Assembly (NCBI GenBank): GCA_002245135.1
Contig: NGBS01001167.1
Coordinates: 62,001 to 126,000 of the forward strand
Length of the DNA stretch: 64,000 nucleotides
Source: Proteromonas lacertae
Lineage: Eukaryota > Sar > Bigyra > Opalinata > Proteromonadidae
Direction of reading: 5' to 3'
Positions 11,899 through 26,307 of this stretch are shown in pieces (within the stretch, counting starts at the first letter, position 1; each line of letters opens with the position of its first letter). The translations under genes and the position numbers were made by a program. The notes under the pieces are model-generated. The model saw nothing but the letters and a program-made list of their open reading frames with translations, searched no databases and was not told where the DNA came from.

Positions 11899-12891
11899 CT
11901 ATTTCTGAGAATCACTTGCAGTGACTTTTATTAATTCGGTATTAGCTGTACATTTAGATGTCTGTGGTAATATTAAATTATTTTTAACACAAGCAAATGT
12001 GGGACATCTTACTGAATAGCCAAACTTCTGTCTAACCATCAACATGAAGTTATCCATTCCATCATATCCAGGCCTTGCTAAGCAATAATCATAATAATAT
12101 GGGTCACACCTCTGTGACATTAACCTTCTATAACACTTACTAATACACGATTCAGGGGGTGGTATAGCTGTTAAAGGGTGTGAATAATAGAAAATGAATC
12201 TATTCTTTATATCATTATAAACATCTGCTGTGAATATATTTTTAATCATTTCATCTTTAAATCCAACAACTAAATTCATGAATTCTCGAGAACATTCTAT
12301 ATAATCTCGAAAATCTTTCAGTTGATAATTAATATTATCTCTTGTGCTTGAATTAGTTTTTAGAAATCTCATCACATTTTCATATAAACCCCTATTCAGA
12401 GAATAATCATTTACGAATGATTCTATTTGATCCATAGTTATAAATACATTACTATAAACTTTTATCATCGATAATAATAGAGTGAGAATGTGTGATGGAG
12501 TAAAAAAAGTAATCATTGAAACGAAATTAAAAAACATTCTATAGATGATTGGACCGTTTTGAAAGAAATGAGTAATTATTCCGTGGTATTTCGTTGAAAA
12601 CATGGTTAATAGTGATATTATTGAGACTGTGTTAATGGATTCATCTTCATGCCACATTTTCAGATACTTCTCTTGATATATTCTAACTTCATAATTGTTT
12701 AATAAGATAGTTTCACACATAACCATATTACAAGGAGGAATCATCAACAGCAGTTGAGATTTTTTCTTCTTCGTTTTTATCATAAGCTTATACGCCTCAT
12801 TCTATTCAATAAATTTATGAGACTAATATACTAATTCCTCTAATGTAGGGTCATGATATGGGTTTGCTTCGCTACTTGTTGTAGGATTCAT
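11899..12891 (-). CDS. Tandem family member 2: degenerate EF-hand-like protein
   Basis: Exon 1 encodes MNPTTSSEANPYHDPTLEEL and joins, across a 30-nt intron, a long exon that stays open to 11899, giving about 320 aa. Shared landmarks with its neighbours: EVRIYQEKYLKMW, TMFSTKYHGIITHFF, YSNVFITMDQIESF, FRDYIECSREFMNLV, then PPESCISKCYRRLM and RQKFGYSVRCP. Helices predominate, and there is no signal peptide or membrane anchor. The HGIITHFF...VFITMDQI spacing is EF-hand-like, but the loop positions that should bind calcium are not acidic. Function unknown. Confidence 0.65.
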
Positions 12892-13082
12892 TATTTATTA
12901 AAATAAAATATGTATATTATATGAAATGCTGGATTGTAAAACGAAAAAAATCAAATTATTTAAAAACGAACAAATTTTTTATTAAAACAAAAACAACTTA
13001 AAAATCAATGAATGGCATATAAATAAATTAATATAAATTAATATATACTAAATGAAATCAAAGTGTATTCACATATAATTTA

Positions 13083-14265
13083 CTATATTGTAGTTTTTGT
13101 TTTAATTGGAAATATACTGCTGTTGTTAACATTATTACTACACTTATAACCACGTATAGATTGTTTTAAATTTAATCGTACAGATCCTAAACTATAAGGG
13201 CTACTTGAAGTAATAGTAGTATCATTACACCTAAAAGACTTCAACGTTCTTTTAAGAGAAGTTTCACGTTGTAAATTAGACTGATTATTAGATAAAGACT
13301 CAACTCTAGAGGAATAACCATATCTTCTTTTCATCATAAATACCATATTGGACTTAACATCTTTTATATCACAATTATTAGGGAAATAATCAAATGCATA
13401 TGGATGTGGTTGTTTAGTAAACACAACACGATGTAAATAATCACAACACCTTTCTTTAGGTGGTTTTAGATTCTGCATATTATCATCGTAATAGAATGTA
13501 ATTCGTCGAAATATTCTCATATAATCGAAAGGTGTAAAAACAAAATTAATAACTACTTGTTTGAATTGGTATAAATAATTGGTGAACTTTGGATGAGCTT
13601 GGAGGACAGAAATAAATGATTTAATTGAGTATGTGTCTTTTGGATATCTATTTATTTAATTAGTATTATATATCTATATACCCTGCTTCATTTTCCATCA
13701 TCTTTGTTAAATTCTCAACTATATCGTCTCTGAGTATCTTCTTTGTTTGGTATTCCTTGAAGAATGAATTAATTTGCTCTTTTGTGATAATTAAATTACT
13801 GTATATTTTTGACATACTCAACAACAACTGGATTTGACTGTTTATATTAAAAAAGGAGAAGAAGCACACAAATATAAAGAATTCATAACAATTAAACGTC
13901 TTTTTGGTAAAAAAGTTAGATATTATCCCATAATAGTCATGGTCAAAGTAATGTGTAAGTGATTGCAGTAAAACATATGACTTTCTTGTATCTAACTCCC
14001 ACAGTTTCAAGTATGTCTCTTGTATCTTCTGTATATCATAATTTGTCACTAAAAAAAAAAAAAGTCAGATATATACTGAAAAGAGCACCTGCCATTTCGA
14101 AACTGATAGCTTCAAGAGGGAAGTACAACTGATTCGAGCGAATATTTCCTTTTACCATATCTTTGTGAGCTTTCTCCTACTCTATAAATAGCGTTATTAT
14201 ACCAATATTTCAACTGTCTCAACATACGAGGTAAAAGAATCAGACGAATGCATAACTCGCGTCAT
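13083..14265 (-). CDS. Tandem family member 3: degenerate EF-hand-like protein
   Basis: Four exons from MTRVMHSSDSFTSYVETV at 14265, with introns of 26, about 40 and about 35 nt. It keeps the most EF-hand-like features of the three: HYFDHDYYGIISNFF (a DxDxxG-like loop), NCYEFFIFVCFFSFFN, and IYSNLIITKEQINSFF. These are followed by FISVLQAHPKFTNYLYQFKQ, FDYMRIFRRITFYY, PKERCCDYLHRVVF and RRYGYSSRVES. The last 70 residues are Ser/Asn/Lys-rich. As the copy nearest a recognisable EF-hand it is the best query for family searches. It is head of the tandem array and divergent from the Uso1-like gene. Confidence 0.65.
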
Positions 14266-14642
14266 GATTTTATACCTAATCTATTTTATCACAATTTGAA
14301 AATGTCCACTGTTGAACTGTTGAGTAGAAAATAAGAAATTATTGAAACGGCTCTTTTAAAAAAAGATCGAAGACTAGCCATGCAATTTGTATTTAAAGTT
14401 TAAATTAATCATGATGGTAATTTATTGATTATTGCTATGCATAGTATTTATAAGAAAGTGAAATGATTAAGCAATTTTAGATATATTTAGAAAGCAAACT
14501 TTTTATATCTCTGCAGTTGAAATGTTTCATATATAGATAGATATGCATTTTATTTTTTTATTTTCATGGTGTAACAGATACAACAATCAAGCATTTCTCA
14601 AGCAATACACTTGTCTTTTCGATTTCTTTATTTTTCTCATCA
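14266..14642. other. Intergenic region with one GAAACG element
   Basis: 377 bases between divergent genes. GAAACGGCTCTTTTAAAA occurs at 14344-14361. The last 60 bases before 14643 are C/T-rich. No RNA gene recognised. Confidence 0.45.
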
Positions 14643-17532
14643 ATGGAAGCACAATTGCTGCTAGAAAGAATTAAATGTGCAAATTTACTTGCAGATAAAA
14701 AGGAAGCTATCAAAAATTTAATTGTATGTACTTTATATATCGAAATTATAGACCTTTTATGAAATTAGTGATAATATTGATAAAGATAATGGATGTTTTG
14801 AATTACTAGAATCTGAACTGAAGAATGACTTACAAGATGAAGAGTATATAAAACAAGTGATTGATCTTATCTATTTTCTTCTTAAAAGTATAAATGTAAT
14901 ACAACAAATCCAAATGTATAGAAATTTCAAATAATAACAATGATGTTATACTTTTACCTAAAGTATTAGTTATTTCATACTAACATCTAGAATTCTCATC
15001 TAATATCAACTCTTCTTACGTTATTTCAATCATTAAATTATCTTATACAAGGAATGATCATTCAAATTATATATGTGCTTTTATTTTCATCATCAAATTA
15101 TACTCAAATAATTAATGAAATATTAACATGTCAAAATGGCTTACAGATGCTTTTAGAACAGTTATCTACCAATAAAACTACAATAATATATGATATATGG
15201 AATAAATTGACTGAAAATAACACGCAGATACAAAATTTCATCTCATATTCTGATGGATTTGATACTTTATTAACAAATATAGAAAATTCATTAAATGATA
15301 ATAATGATTGTTATATAGTTGTTGGATGTTTGAAAATATTAAGTAATACTGTAAATAACAATTTGATATCGCAAAAATTGTTTATACAAAATGTTCAGTT
15401 TAATAGAATCAAAGAATTTATCACTAAAACTTCATCATTTCCATTGAATATTAGAATAGATTTTTATATTCAGTTTAATATATTTTTGGAGAATCTCATA
15501 AACATTAATGTGGCTCTTAGTAAAGATGGAAATAATAAAAATATCGCTGATGATGATGATGATTCAAAAGAATTGTATAACCAAATCAACAATGTTAAAC
15601 AACAAATTATTAATGTATATATTTATCAAAATATAATAATGGTAATAGACAAATGATTTTATTTCAGTTTACATAAATCTATTTCTAATTTCCATTGAAT
15701 CTACTGATGAGTTAAAATACTCAACACTTCGAATATTAGGATGTATTATAGAATCAAATTCAGAATGTCAAATGATCTTATACAGCAACAATAAACTGAT
15801 AAATTTGATTATTTCTTCTGCTTTATACAGTGAAAATGGTAAAATAAGATCAGCATCTATATATTTGTATAATTCAATTATTCATCAGAATAATACAATA
15901 TGCAATGATATAATAACTCAATTTTTACATGATGATGACAATAATAATAATAATGAGAAATCAATGAGTGATTCAAATTATAGTGATAGTAATAAGAACT
16001 ATATAAAAGTATATAAATATTATAATTTATATTATCGAATAGATATTAACTAATATAATTAGAGAATATAGAAATTATTCAACAAATAGTATCAATATTA
16101 TTACTGTTCAATCATGTTGTAAGTTATTAATATGTCTTTTAAACAGTGATAATATATGTAAAGAATTATTAACCAAATATTTAGTTGGAAATGATTCATT
16201 ACTGGAATTCATATACATACTTTTGTATAAATTCATAAATTCACATGAAAATAATATTGAATTAATTGTATATATTTATTTGTCATTTTATTTCTTGTAA
16301 TAGTTTTCTTTGCTGGAAGTATTAATAATCTGGAATAATAATTGCTCCATAGCCAATAGTATTGTTTTCAATAAATCATTTTATTGTTTAATGTATGTAA
16401 ATGCATTATCAGTTAAAAATCTTTCAAATCCTCTTAATTACTTAGGAATTAATCGTATTTCAAATTTCTAATCTATTGAAATAGAAATGAGTTTTATTCA
16501 TTGCAAATTTTTATGTTGTTTATTCATATCTACATTGATCAGTGGTTTAAATAATGATAATGAATTGTTTAACAGTCAAAAGCTGATTGAAGTTATTGAG
16601 AAATATATTGGTTTAGATTTGTATATAGAATGTTTATCCAATAAACCAAACAATGATGAGATATTAACATATTCAAAACTACTAAAAACAGTATCAAACA
16701 TTCAATATCAATCAATATATAAGATTTTAATTCAATATTACTTAGACAAGAATTTGCCAAATATTATTTACTCAATAAGTGGAGATAATAATGAAAATGA
16801 TATTGAAAACTATAAAAGAATGATCAGATCATTAGATAAGGAATTACAGAAGTATATATCACAGAATAGTGATGTTGTTAGCAATAATAATTATAACAAT
16901 AATATTACTCAACATAAAAGTGATATAAATGATTCAATAACCAATCAATTTACTGAATATCAAAATAGAGAATTTCAGTATGAAAATACGATATCTGAAC
17001 TGAAAAAAGAATTGAATAATATAACTAGTGAATATCAACAATATAAAACAAAAATGGTAAATACTATATCACATATTGATGGATTAATAAAAGAATTTAT
17101 TGATTACAATACTGTTTCTAATATTAAAATATATGAAAATACAGTAAATACAACAATTTCACTTGTATAATATTACTATATCATATATATATTCTCTATT
17201 ATATTGTCTTATAGAAAAGAATAGTAAGTGATAATAACAGAAAAGAATTTGATAATTTAATGAAACTACATAATAAAGAATTAATGGAAAGGAATAGTCA
17301 GTTAATATCATTGAAAAGATGTATATTATTATATTGTTTATATTTAATGACAATTATAGGTTTTGAAGATTTAACGACTGGTGAAAAAGTTGAGAAATTG
17401 AATTTCGGCATATCCATTTATAAGCAGTATATACCAAATTTGTTTAAAATAATATACAAATATGGTAGAAATGAAGGAATTGCTGATGCTTACAAGTGTT
17501 TAGTAGATATTCATAATTCTAATATTGTGTGA
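14643..17532 (+). CDS. Uso1/p115-like vesicle tethering protein
   Basis: The start MEAQLLLERIKCANLLADKKEAIKNL is followed by a long armadillo-like helical head. That head contains the family block NEILTCQNGLQMLLEQLS, then DGFDTLLTNIENSLND and VVGCLKILSNTVNNN, in the order seen in Uso1/p115. Further exons extend the head to about 16.7 kb. A coiled-coil tail follows (NYKRMIRSLDKELQKYI; YENTISELKKELNNITSEYQ). p115/Uso1 tethers COPII and COPI vesicles at the ER-Golgi interface through Rab1 and golgins. About eight introns of 27-40 nt are present and the protein is about 860 aa. The last exon (FEDLTTGEKVEKLNFGI) lacks an obvious acidic tail, so the C-terminal boundary is less certain. Confidence 0.85.
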
Positions 17533-17666
17533 GTGTGTGTGTATTTTTTTTCTTTTTTATGATTGAAATAATAGTACTTTATAGTATTAAAATATCAAAA
17601 TAAAGTGATCTTATTGAGATATTTCAAAATCACTAAACTTCATTCAAATCAAAGGCTTGTTCAAAA

Positions 17667-19510
<1,844 letters not shown>

Positions 19511-19845
19511 ATAAATGGTATAATAAATAAGATTGAGTTTAGTTTTTATAATTTATTTAAAAATGTTGTTTGGATGTATTTTGTGATTAAATACATATTT
19601 TAAATTGCAATGATGGTTATAGATTGATTGTACACTTACTACAAACTCAGATTAACAAATTTTCCAGTTTCATATCTCTGTCATCTCATCATATTTTCAT
19701 TCATATCATCTTTCATTCATTTATTATTTTGATTTGTTTATGTAGTTCAAAATTTTTGATTTACATTTAAATAATGATTTTAATTAATTATGATACGAAT
19801 TCATTTTCAAAAAAAGAAAAATACAAAAAATAATAATTAATTAAA
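19511..19845. other. Intergenic, nothing recognised
   Basis: 335 A/T-rich bases between two plus-strand genes. There is a pyrimidine-rich stretch around 19680-19740. No motif shared with other promoters was found. Confidence 0.4.
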
Positions 19846-21921
19846 ATGAAAGTGATAGATAACGAAATTGGCGAAAATGGGTATAATTTGCATAAATATT
19901 GTAAACTAGACTGAGTCGAATACTTGTTAACAATGGTTTTGGTGATTTGTTAGTGAGAGTAGGAAAAGACGAAATCCGAAGTGTGAAAAGTATCTTGATG
20001 AATGGAAACAAATTATCGAAGAAACAATTAAGTGATAATGAAGTGAGTGGCGAGTTAGAATTAAGTGAGAGTTGTGAACTGAAGTCATTTTTAGAGATCG
20101 AGAAATACTACAGTGGTGGTTCGATGTTACTAAACGAGTCAAACATCTGTGACATTTTGAGATTCAGTGTAAGTTATGAAGACAATCGAATAATGAGAAT
20201 ATGTAAAAGATATTTAAAAACTCATTTAACCGAATCAGTAATGATCGAGCTGTTTGAAATATTGAATGGTTTAAACATAAATAGATTATCAGAAGTAAAT
20301 GATGTATGTGAAGAACATATGAAGTTGAATGGGTTTAAAATACTTAAATGATGATAATGTGTTATTGAACTTGAGTATAAAATCTGTAAAATTCATTTTA
20401 AACAATAAAAATCTGATGATAATAGATGAGAGTTGGCTATTGAATAGATTATTAAAATGGTATAGAATGGTATTGAAAGATCAAGTAAACAAGGAAGAAG
20501 AGAAAGAACAATTTGTTTCTATATTAAAAACTAGAATTCAGTTGAATAAAATTATGGTAGATAAAATGGAAGAGGTAAATCTGAATGAATTAAAAGAACT
20601 AAACATCGATCTAAGTGATTATATAAATAATCATGTTTGTGTCAACATAGATGAAGTGAAAAATGCAGAATTAATAAAGATAATAAATGAATATTATGAT
20701 GAAGAAGACAAAATGTTAATCAATGAAAGAAACATAATAATATTATCACAAGAAGAAGTTGTAGAAGAAATGATCAAATTATTATGTAACGAAAACATCA
20801 AAATCATCGAAATTGTGTTGAATCTAATAATAGAAATGAAGATAAGTGAAATTATTCCATCAGAGAATAAGAATAAAATATTGAGAAAGTTATTATGTGA
20901 ATATGGAGAGAGTAGAAGGAATCGAACATTAAAATGCTTATGTCTATTCATTGATAATAAAAAACATATCAGTTCAATTGAAGATTTATGTGGAAAAGAA
21001 GCATTATACAGATTATTTAATGAAGAAGACTATTTAAGTTCAGAAAACAAGAAGTTATTAATTAATTACATTCATGGATTGGATTTGAATGAGGATGATG
21101 AAGAAGAAATGAGTAAGATACTAAACAATAAAGAATTACTAAAAGAATTAAAATTCAAAGAAATTACATCATTTTCATATCCTCAAACAAAATATGCATT
21201 TGGATTGAATGAAGAAATCTCTATCATTCCATCATTTAGTGGATCAAAATGTAAATTTACAATAAATCCCTCTTTACCTGATGGAATAGTATTAGATAAA
21301 GAAAGTGGAATTATTCATGGAAAAGTCGAAAAACCTTTTGAAAAATGCGAATATAAAATCAAATGTAAAATAGAAAAGAGTGAAAAGAAGTTTAAGATAA
21401 AAATGGAATTTCTCCTAGCAGTATTCACTGATTTAAACAAAAGTGAAGGTATCTCCATATCAAATAATGGAAAGCTTATAACAAATACGAATAACGATTA
21501 TAATCACTGTTATTTAGATTTAAGAATTGAAAAAGGAGTTTATCATATCAAATATAAGTTTCATCAGAATGATAACAATGACAATGAAATGATAATAGGA
21601 TTATCAACTAGTAATGACTTCTCAGGTGTTGAAATCTTCAGACAAGCTACAACTTGTAATTATTATGCATGGGGTGGTGAAAGTCGTGATTGTATCCTTC
21701 GAATTGGAAAAATTGTTACATTAAATCCTAATTACGATAATCATGGAGATGGTTCAGTATATGAGATAATTGTTGATATGAACAAAAAAGAATTTTGGAT
21801 AAGTCACAACAAATCACCTCCTGTTCTTCTAATCAAAAGCTTACCTTCTCCATTATATCCGTATGTTTTATCAAGATTAAACACATCATTTGAACTATTA
21901 TCAGTATACAAACAACATTAA
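19846..21921 (+). CDS. BTB/BACK protein with Ig-like and SPRY-like C-terminus, one-base frame break
   Basis: Exon 1 joins at a 29-nt intron (19881-19909) to a BTB-like region (FGDLLVRVGKDEIRSVKSIL), followed by a BACK-like helical region (CEEHMKLNG, then LKYLNDDNVLLNLSIKSVKF). Between these two the frame shifts by one base at a GGG near 20330-20332, and no intron of suitable length fits. A long helical region follows. Then comes an Ig-like He_PIG-type segment (NPSLPDGIVLDKESGIIHGK) and a C-terminal fold with SPRY-like strands (GVYHIKYKF, MIIGLSTSNDFSG, YEIIVDMNKKEFWIS). BTB-BACK proteins are usually Cullin-3 adaptors, and an Rbx1 is encoded at 45.7 kb. The break is either a sequencing error or a real disruption, and the long intact downstream frame favours an error. 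Confidence 0.65.
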
Positions 21922-22074
21922 GTGTATATTTCTACTTAAAAATATTGCTTATAAAAATATATTCATTAATTGTGTTTATTTCATCATTTAAAATAGAATA
22001 AGTTTGATTATGATTTGGCTTGAAAAAGGTTTGGCTTGATAATTCAATATTTTTAATTTTGATTTTTCTCATCA

Positions 22075-25000
22075 ATGGATTCAGATGTCATTAATATATC
22101 AGATATATTAAATATAAAACATGCAAAAGAAAAGAATTCTGTTAAAATGATGACTGACCTAAACCAATTTCCTTTTTCTAGTTGTATGTAATATTCTGTT
22201 TAATATGTTTAGGTTTAAAATATTTTAATGCTAATAAGAGTGTATTTAATGAAATAATCGATGGATTTTGCCTTTGCATGTCAAAGATCAGCACCGAAGA
22301 ACTATCTGAGTGTTCAATGTATTTAGACACCTGTTTTAGAGTATATGTTTAAAATATTATATTGATTAGAATATTGATTGTGAGTTAATAAGAAAATGTG
22401 TATTTCCGTTAGTCGGTAGTGAAATCTGCCAACATTTGAGTAAAAATCGTTTAGATTTTGAGATGTCACAATCAGACGAATTTAAGGCAATGTATGAACA
22501 AATAATATCAAACAAAAAAGACAAAAACAATAAAAAGGATTTTATTCCTGTGTTATTAAATAAATACTTTGAGATATTAGAAAAAGATGATAGTGATAAA
22601 AATGATATATTATACACAGAAAGAGTAATCAGTTTATTTATATCACTATTAAATGAAGTATAATATATATATATATATATATAATGTAGAAAACAACCCG
22701 TGGATTTATTCTGTTATTATTAGAAGATAATCACTTTTATGTGAGAAGTAAGAATTCTCAGATATATAGAAATAATAAAGATGAATTATTTAATGAATTG
22801 TTGGATTATTATCGTAAATGTGAAAGATTAGAACCATTTGAATCATCCTATCTACAAGATGAAGATAATGAAGATGATGAAGAAGAAGAAATATCAATAA
22901 ATCGAAGTTATTATGATGAAATGATCATATTACAGAAAGTAGTATTTAAATATTATGATGAAAAATTAAAAGAATTATCATTAAATTCAATTTATAATGT
23001 TTCATCACCAAAGACATTATTATCATATTTTAATCGATTAAGTGATGATGAATTATGTAATTTATGTATTAAATTACGTATTATACCAGGATATTATGAA
23101 TAATGGTATATATATATTATTATTATTAATTTATATTGAAATAGATAATAATATAAGTAAATGCATATATTCTAGGCAGTTGATGTTGGATATATTATTA
23201 GATAAATACAGTAAAAGTGAAAACGAAATAGATTCAATAGATTCAATACCATTACTTCCCAATGAAAAATTAATATGGAATGATAAGATATTATTATCAA
23301 AAGACAAAATGAATGATATAAATAAAGATATATATTGTCTACCAAAACTGAATCTTGAGTTTCTTAGTTTTAATGATTATTTATTAAGAAATTTCCAATT
23401 GTTTAGACTTGAAAGTTATTATGAAATTCGTCAGGATCTTGTAGAGAATATAAAACGAATGAATTCTCGATTATTACCTGATGGAAAAACAGAATTTAGA
23501 GGATTTAGTAAATATGCTTTACCAATCAAATCATTCAAAATATTAGAAGTAAAGAAGCCCAAATTAGGTGAATTAAAACCATCAAGAGTAACAGGTGAAT
23601 TGAAATTAGATTACAGTATATTAGGAGGAACAATAAAAGATGAATGGGAGAATATAAAAGAACATGAAATATTGTTTTTAGTAACAATTAAATCACCTTA
23701 TAAATTAGTTACTTATATAGAAAAAGAAATGAATAATAATATGGAAGAAGAAGATGATGATAATGAACCAAATAGAAGTTTATGGAATATTGAAACGAAT
23801 GAATTTTTAAAAAAAGAAGGAATAATCTCAGTAAGAGGATGTGAAGTAAGTGAAATGTTGGATGAGAATAATAATGTATTAAATGAAATGAATAAAGAGA
23901 GAGTTGGTATGAAAAGATTACTCCATGTTACACTTGATACAAATCAATACCAAATGGATATTGATAATAATATGAAGAGTCTTTATAATGATTTCAATTT
24001 AGTTATTCGTCGTAAACCAGAAAAGAATAATTTCAAAGCTGTTTTAAAGACAATTTTGGATTTATTGAAGATTACAAGTCCAACTAAATATGTTCCTAAA
24101 TGGTTACAATCGTTGTTTTTAGGAAATATTAATTCTAATTCTCAGAAATATAGATATATTAATATGAAAGATAAAATATTATCATTTGATTATTTAGATA
24201 CATTTTTATCTAAACAACATTTAATCCAATCAAATCTAGGTAAAACAATCAAATTTATCTCAGAAGAAGATGGTAAAGAAATAACAGATGAAGCGTTAAT
24301 CAAACCTCCATTTAAAGTTAAATACTCCAATGATTTTAACACAATGGAAGTTACTCCATATACAATAACCTATCAACCACCATATACACCATCAATCATT
24401 AGAAAAAACACTGTAATATTCAATCATTCTCAAATCGAAGGTATTACTAGTGGAATGAATAATGGATTAACAATGATAGTTGGACCTCCAGGAACAGGTA
24501 AGACAGATGTAGCTGTTCAAATAATATCAAATATTTATCACAATTTCCCTGAACAAAGAACATTATTAATTACCCATAGTAATAATGCATTGAATGATTT
24601 ATTTAGTAAAATAATGGAAAGAGATATTGATGAAAGACATTTAGTGAGACTTGGCTTGAGAGAAAAAGAATTAGAAACTAATAAGAATTTTAGTAAATAT
24701 GGTAGAGTGGATTATACATTACTTCGTAGAATAGAATTATTAAAGGAAGTGAATAGATTGTGTGGAACTTTGGATGTTTACAGTGAAGGAGATCATACTT
24801 GTGAAAGTGCAGAATATTATTATATGTATGTTGTTATATATTATATTATATTATATTATAGATCTACTGTTAAACCAAGAATAGATTTATTTCATAGAAA
24901 AGTGGAAGATATTCGTTATAAGATCAATGGAAATTTAATAAGTGAAGAAGAAAGGAATAAATCAATTGAACAGATTTATCCATTTTTAAAGTTCTTTGAA

Positions 25001-26176
25001 AATGCAACTCAACGATTAATTACACACAATTTTGATGCTGATCTTATTAGATGTGAAAATGGTATTAAATACATTGAAGATATCTTCAAAGAGTTAAAAG
25101 AATATCGAATATTTGAGTTATTAAGAAGTAATAAACAAAGAGGTGATTATCTGTTAATAAAACAAGCAAAGATAATTGCTTTGACTTGTACTCATGCAGC
25201 ATTGATAAGAGAGAAGTTGATAGAAATTGGATTTAAATATGACAATATCATAATGGAAGAATCAGCTCAAATATTAGAAATTGAATCATTCATTCCAATG
25301 TTACTACAAAATGAAGAAATAGTGGAAAAGAACAAATTAAAAAGAATTGTTTTGATTGGAGATCATAATCAATTACCACCAATCATTCAAAATCAGATTA
25401 TACAGCAATATTGTCATTTTGACCAATCATTATTCACTAGATTTGTAAGATTAGGTGTTCCATTAATACAATTAAACAATCAAGGAAGAGCAAGATCCAC
25501 AATAGCTGATTTATATCGTTGGAAATATGATAGTTTAGGTGATTTACCACATATTAATGAAAATATTGAATTTCAAAGATGTAATGGAGGATTTTTGTAT
25601 GATTATCAGTTTATTAATGTTGATGGCGAAGAAACTCAGTTAAGTCCCTGGGTTTATCAAAATCAAAATGAAGCTGATTATATAGTTGCTGTTTATCAAT
25701 ATATGAGATTAACTGGATATCCTGCTAATAAAATATCAATTATAACTACTTACAATGGTCAAAAGCAATTGTTATATAAATTATTCAAAGAGAAATGCTC
25801 TCAATATCCTCAATTTGGAATGCCATATAGGATTATTACAGTTGATAAATATCAAGGTCAACAAAATGATTATATTTTATTATCATTAGTTAGAACTAAG
25901 TCTATTGGACATATCAGAGATGATAGAAGATTAATTGTTGCATTATCTAGAGCTAGACTTGGATTGTTTATTTTAGGTAAATATGATCTATATTCAAAAT
26001 GTGAAGATTTTAATCAAGTTTTTGGATTGTTGAATAAAAGACCTTTGAATATGGTTTTGGTAAAAAATGAGCGTTTTGGAAGTGATAGAAAGGTAAATGA
26101 TGAAAAAGCTGAGAAAATTGAGATTAAGAATTTGAGTGAAATGACAAGCTATGTTCAAACTATCAATAAGAAGTAA
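22075..26176 (+). CDS. AQR: Aquarius (AQR/IBP160) spliceosomal RNA helicase
   Basis: Large SF1 helicase of the intron-binding complex, which joins the spliceosome at activation. Starts MDSDVINISDILN and has about six introns; about 1290 aa against about 1480 in animals. The N-terminal helical scaffold includes LVGSEICQHLSKNRLDFEMS. The beta-barrel region carries FRGFSKYALPIKSFKILEVKKP. The helicase core has motif I, MIVGPPGTGKTDVAVQIISN, then the family-specific HNFPEQRTLLITHSNNALND and ERHLVRLGLREKELETNK. Next come the DEAD-type box MEESAQILEIE, IGDHNQLPPII, a QGRARS motif and DKYQGQQNDYILLSLVRT. The TA-rich stretch 24829-24861 is an intron that happens to stay open in frame. Motif-for-motif agreement with AQR is strong. 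Confidence 0.95.
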
Positions 26177-26307
26177 TTAATCCTATCCTATTCCTATCAG
26201 AATTATTATTATTATTTTATTCTTAACAGTATTTATGTTTTAATTCTCCAATTTCAACAATACTGAAAATAATAATAATAAGAAAGAAAAAAAACATAAT
26301 ATTTCTA

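Noticed and set aside
10587-14265. Globin domain for the tandem family, from the IQETYLKLWELD helix
   Set aside because: No proximal His or CD-corner Phe in place, and the following loop-helix spacing fits EF-hands better.
22660-22685. (TA)n run as a possible centromere, origin or CRISPR-like repeat
   Set aside because: It lies inside an intron of Aquarius; similar TA runs are ordinary intron content here (also 26943, 42706, 43419).
24829-24861. Open frame through the Aquarius helicase taken as exon
   Set aside because: The segment starts GTATG, ends TAG and has only Tyr/Ile/Val codons; removing it keeps frame, so it is an intron without stop codons.
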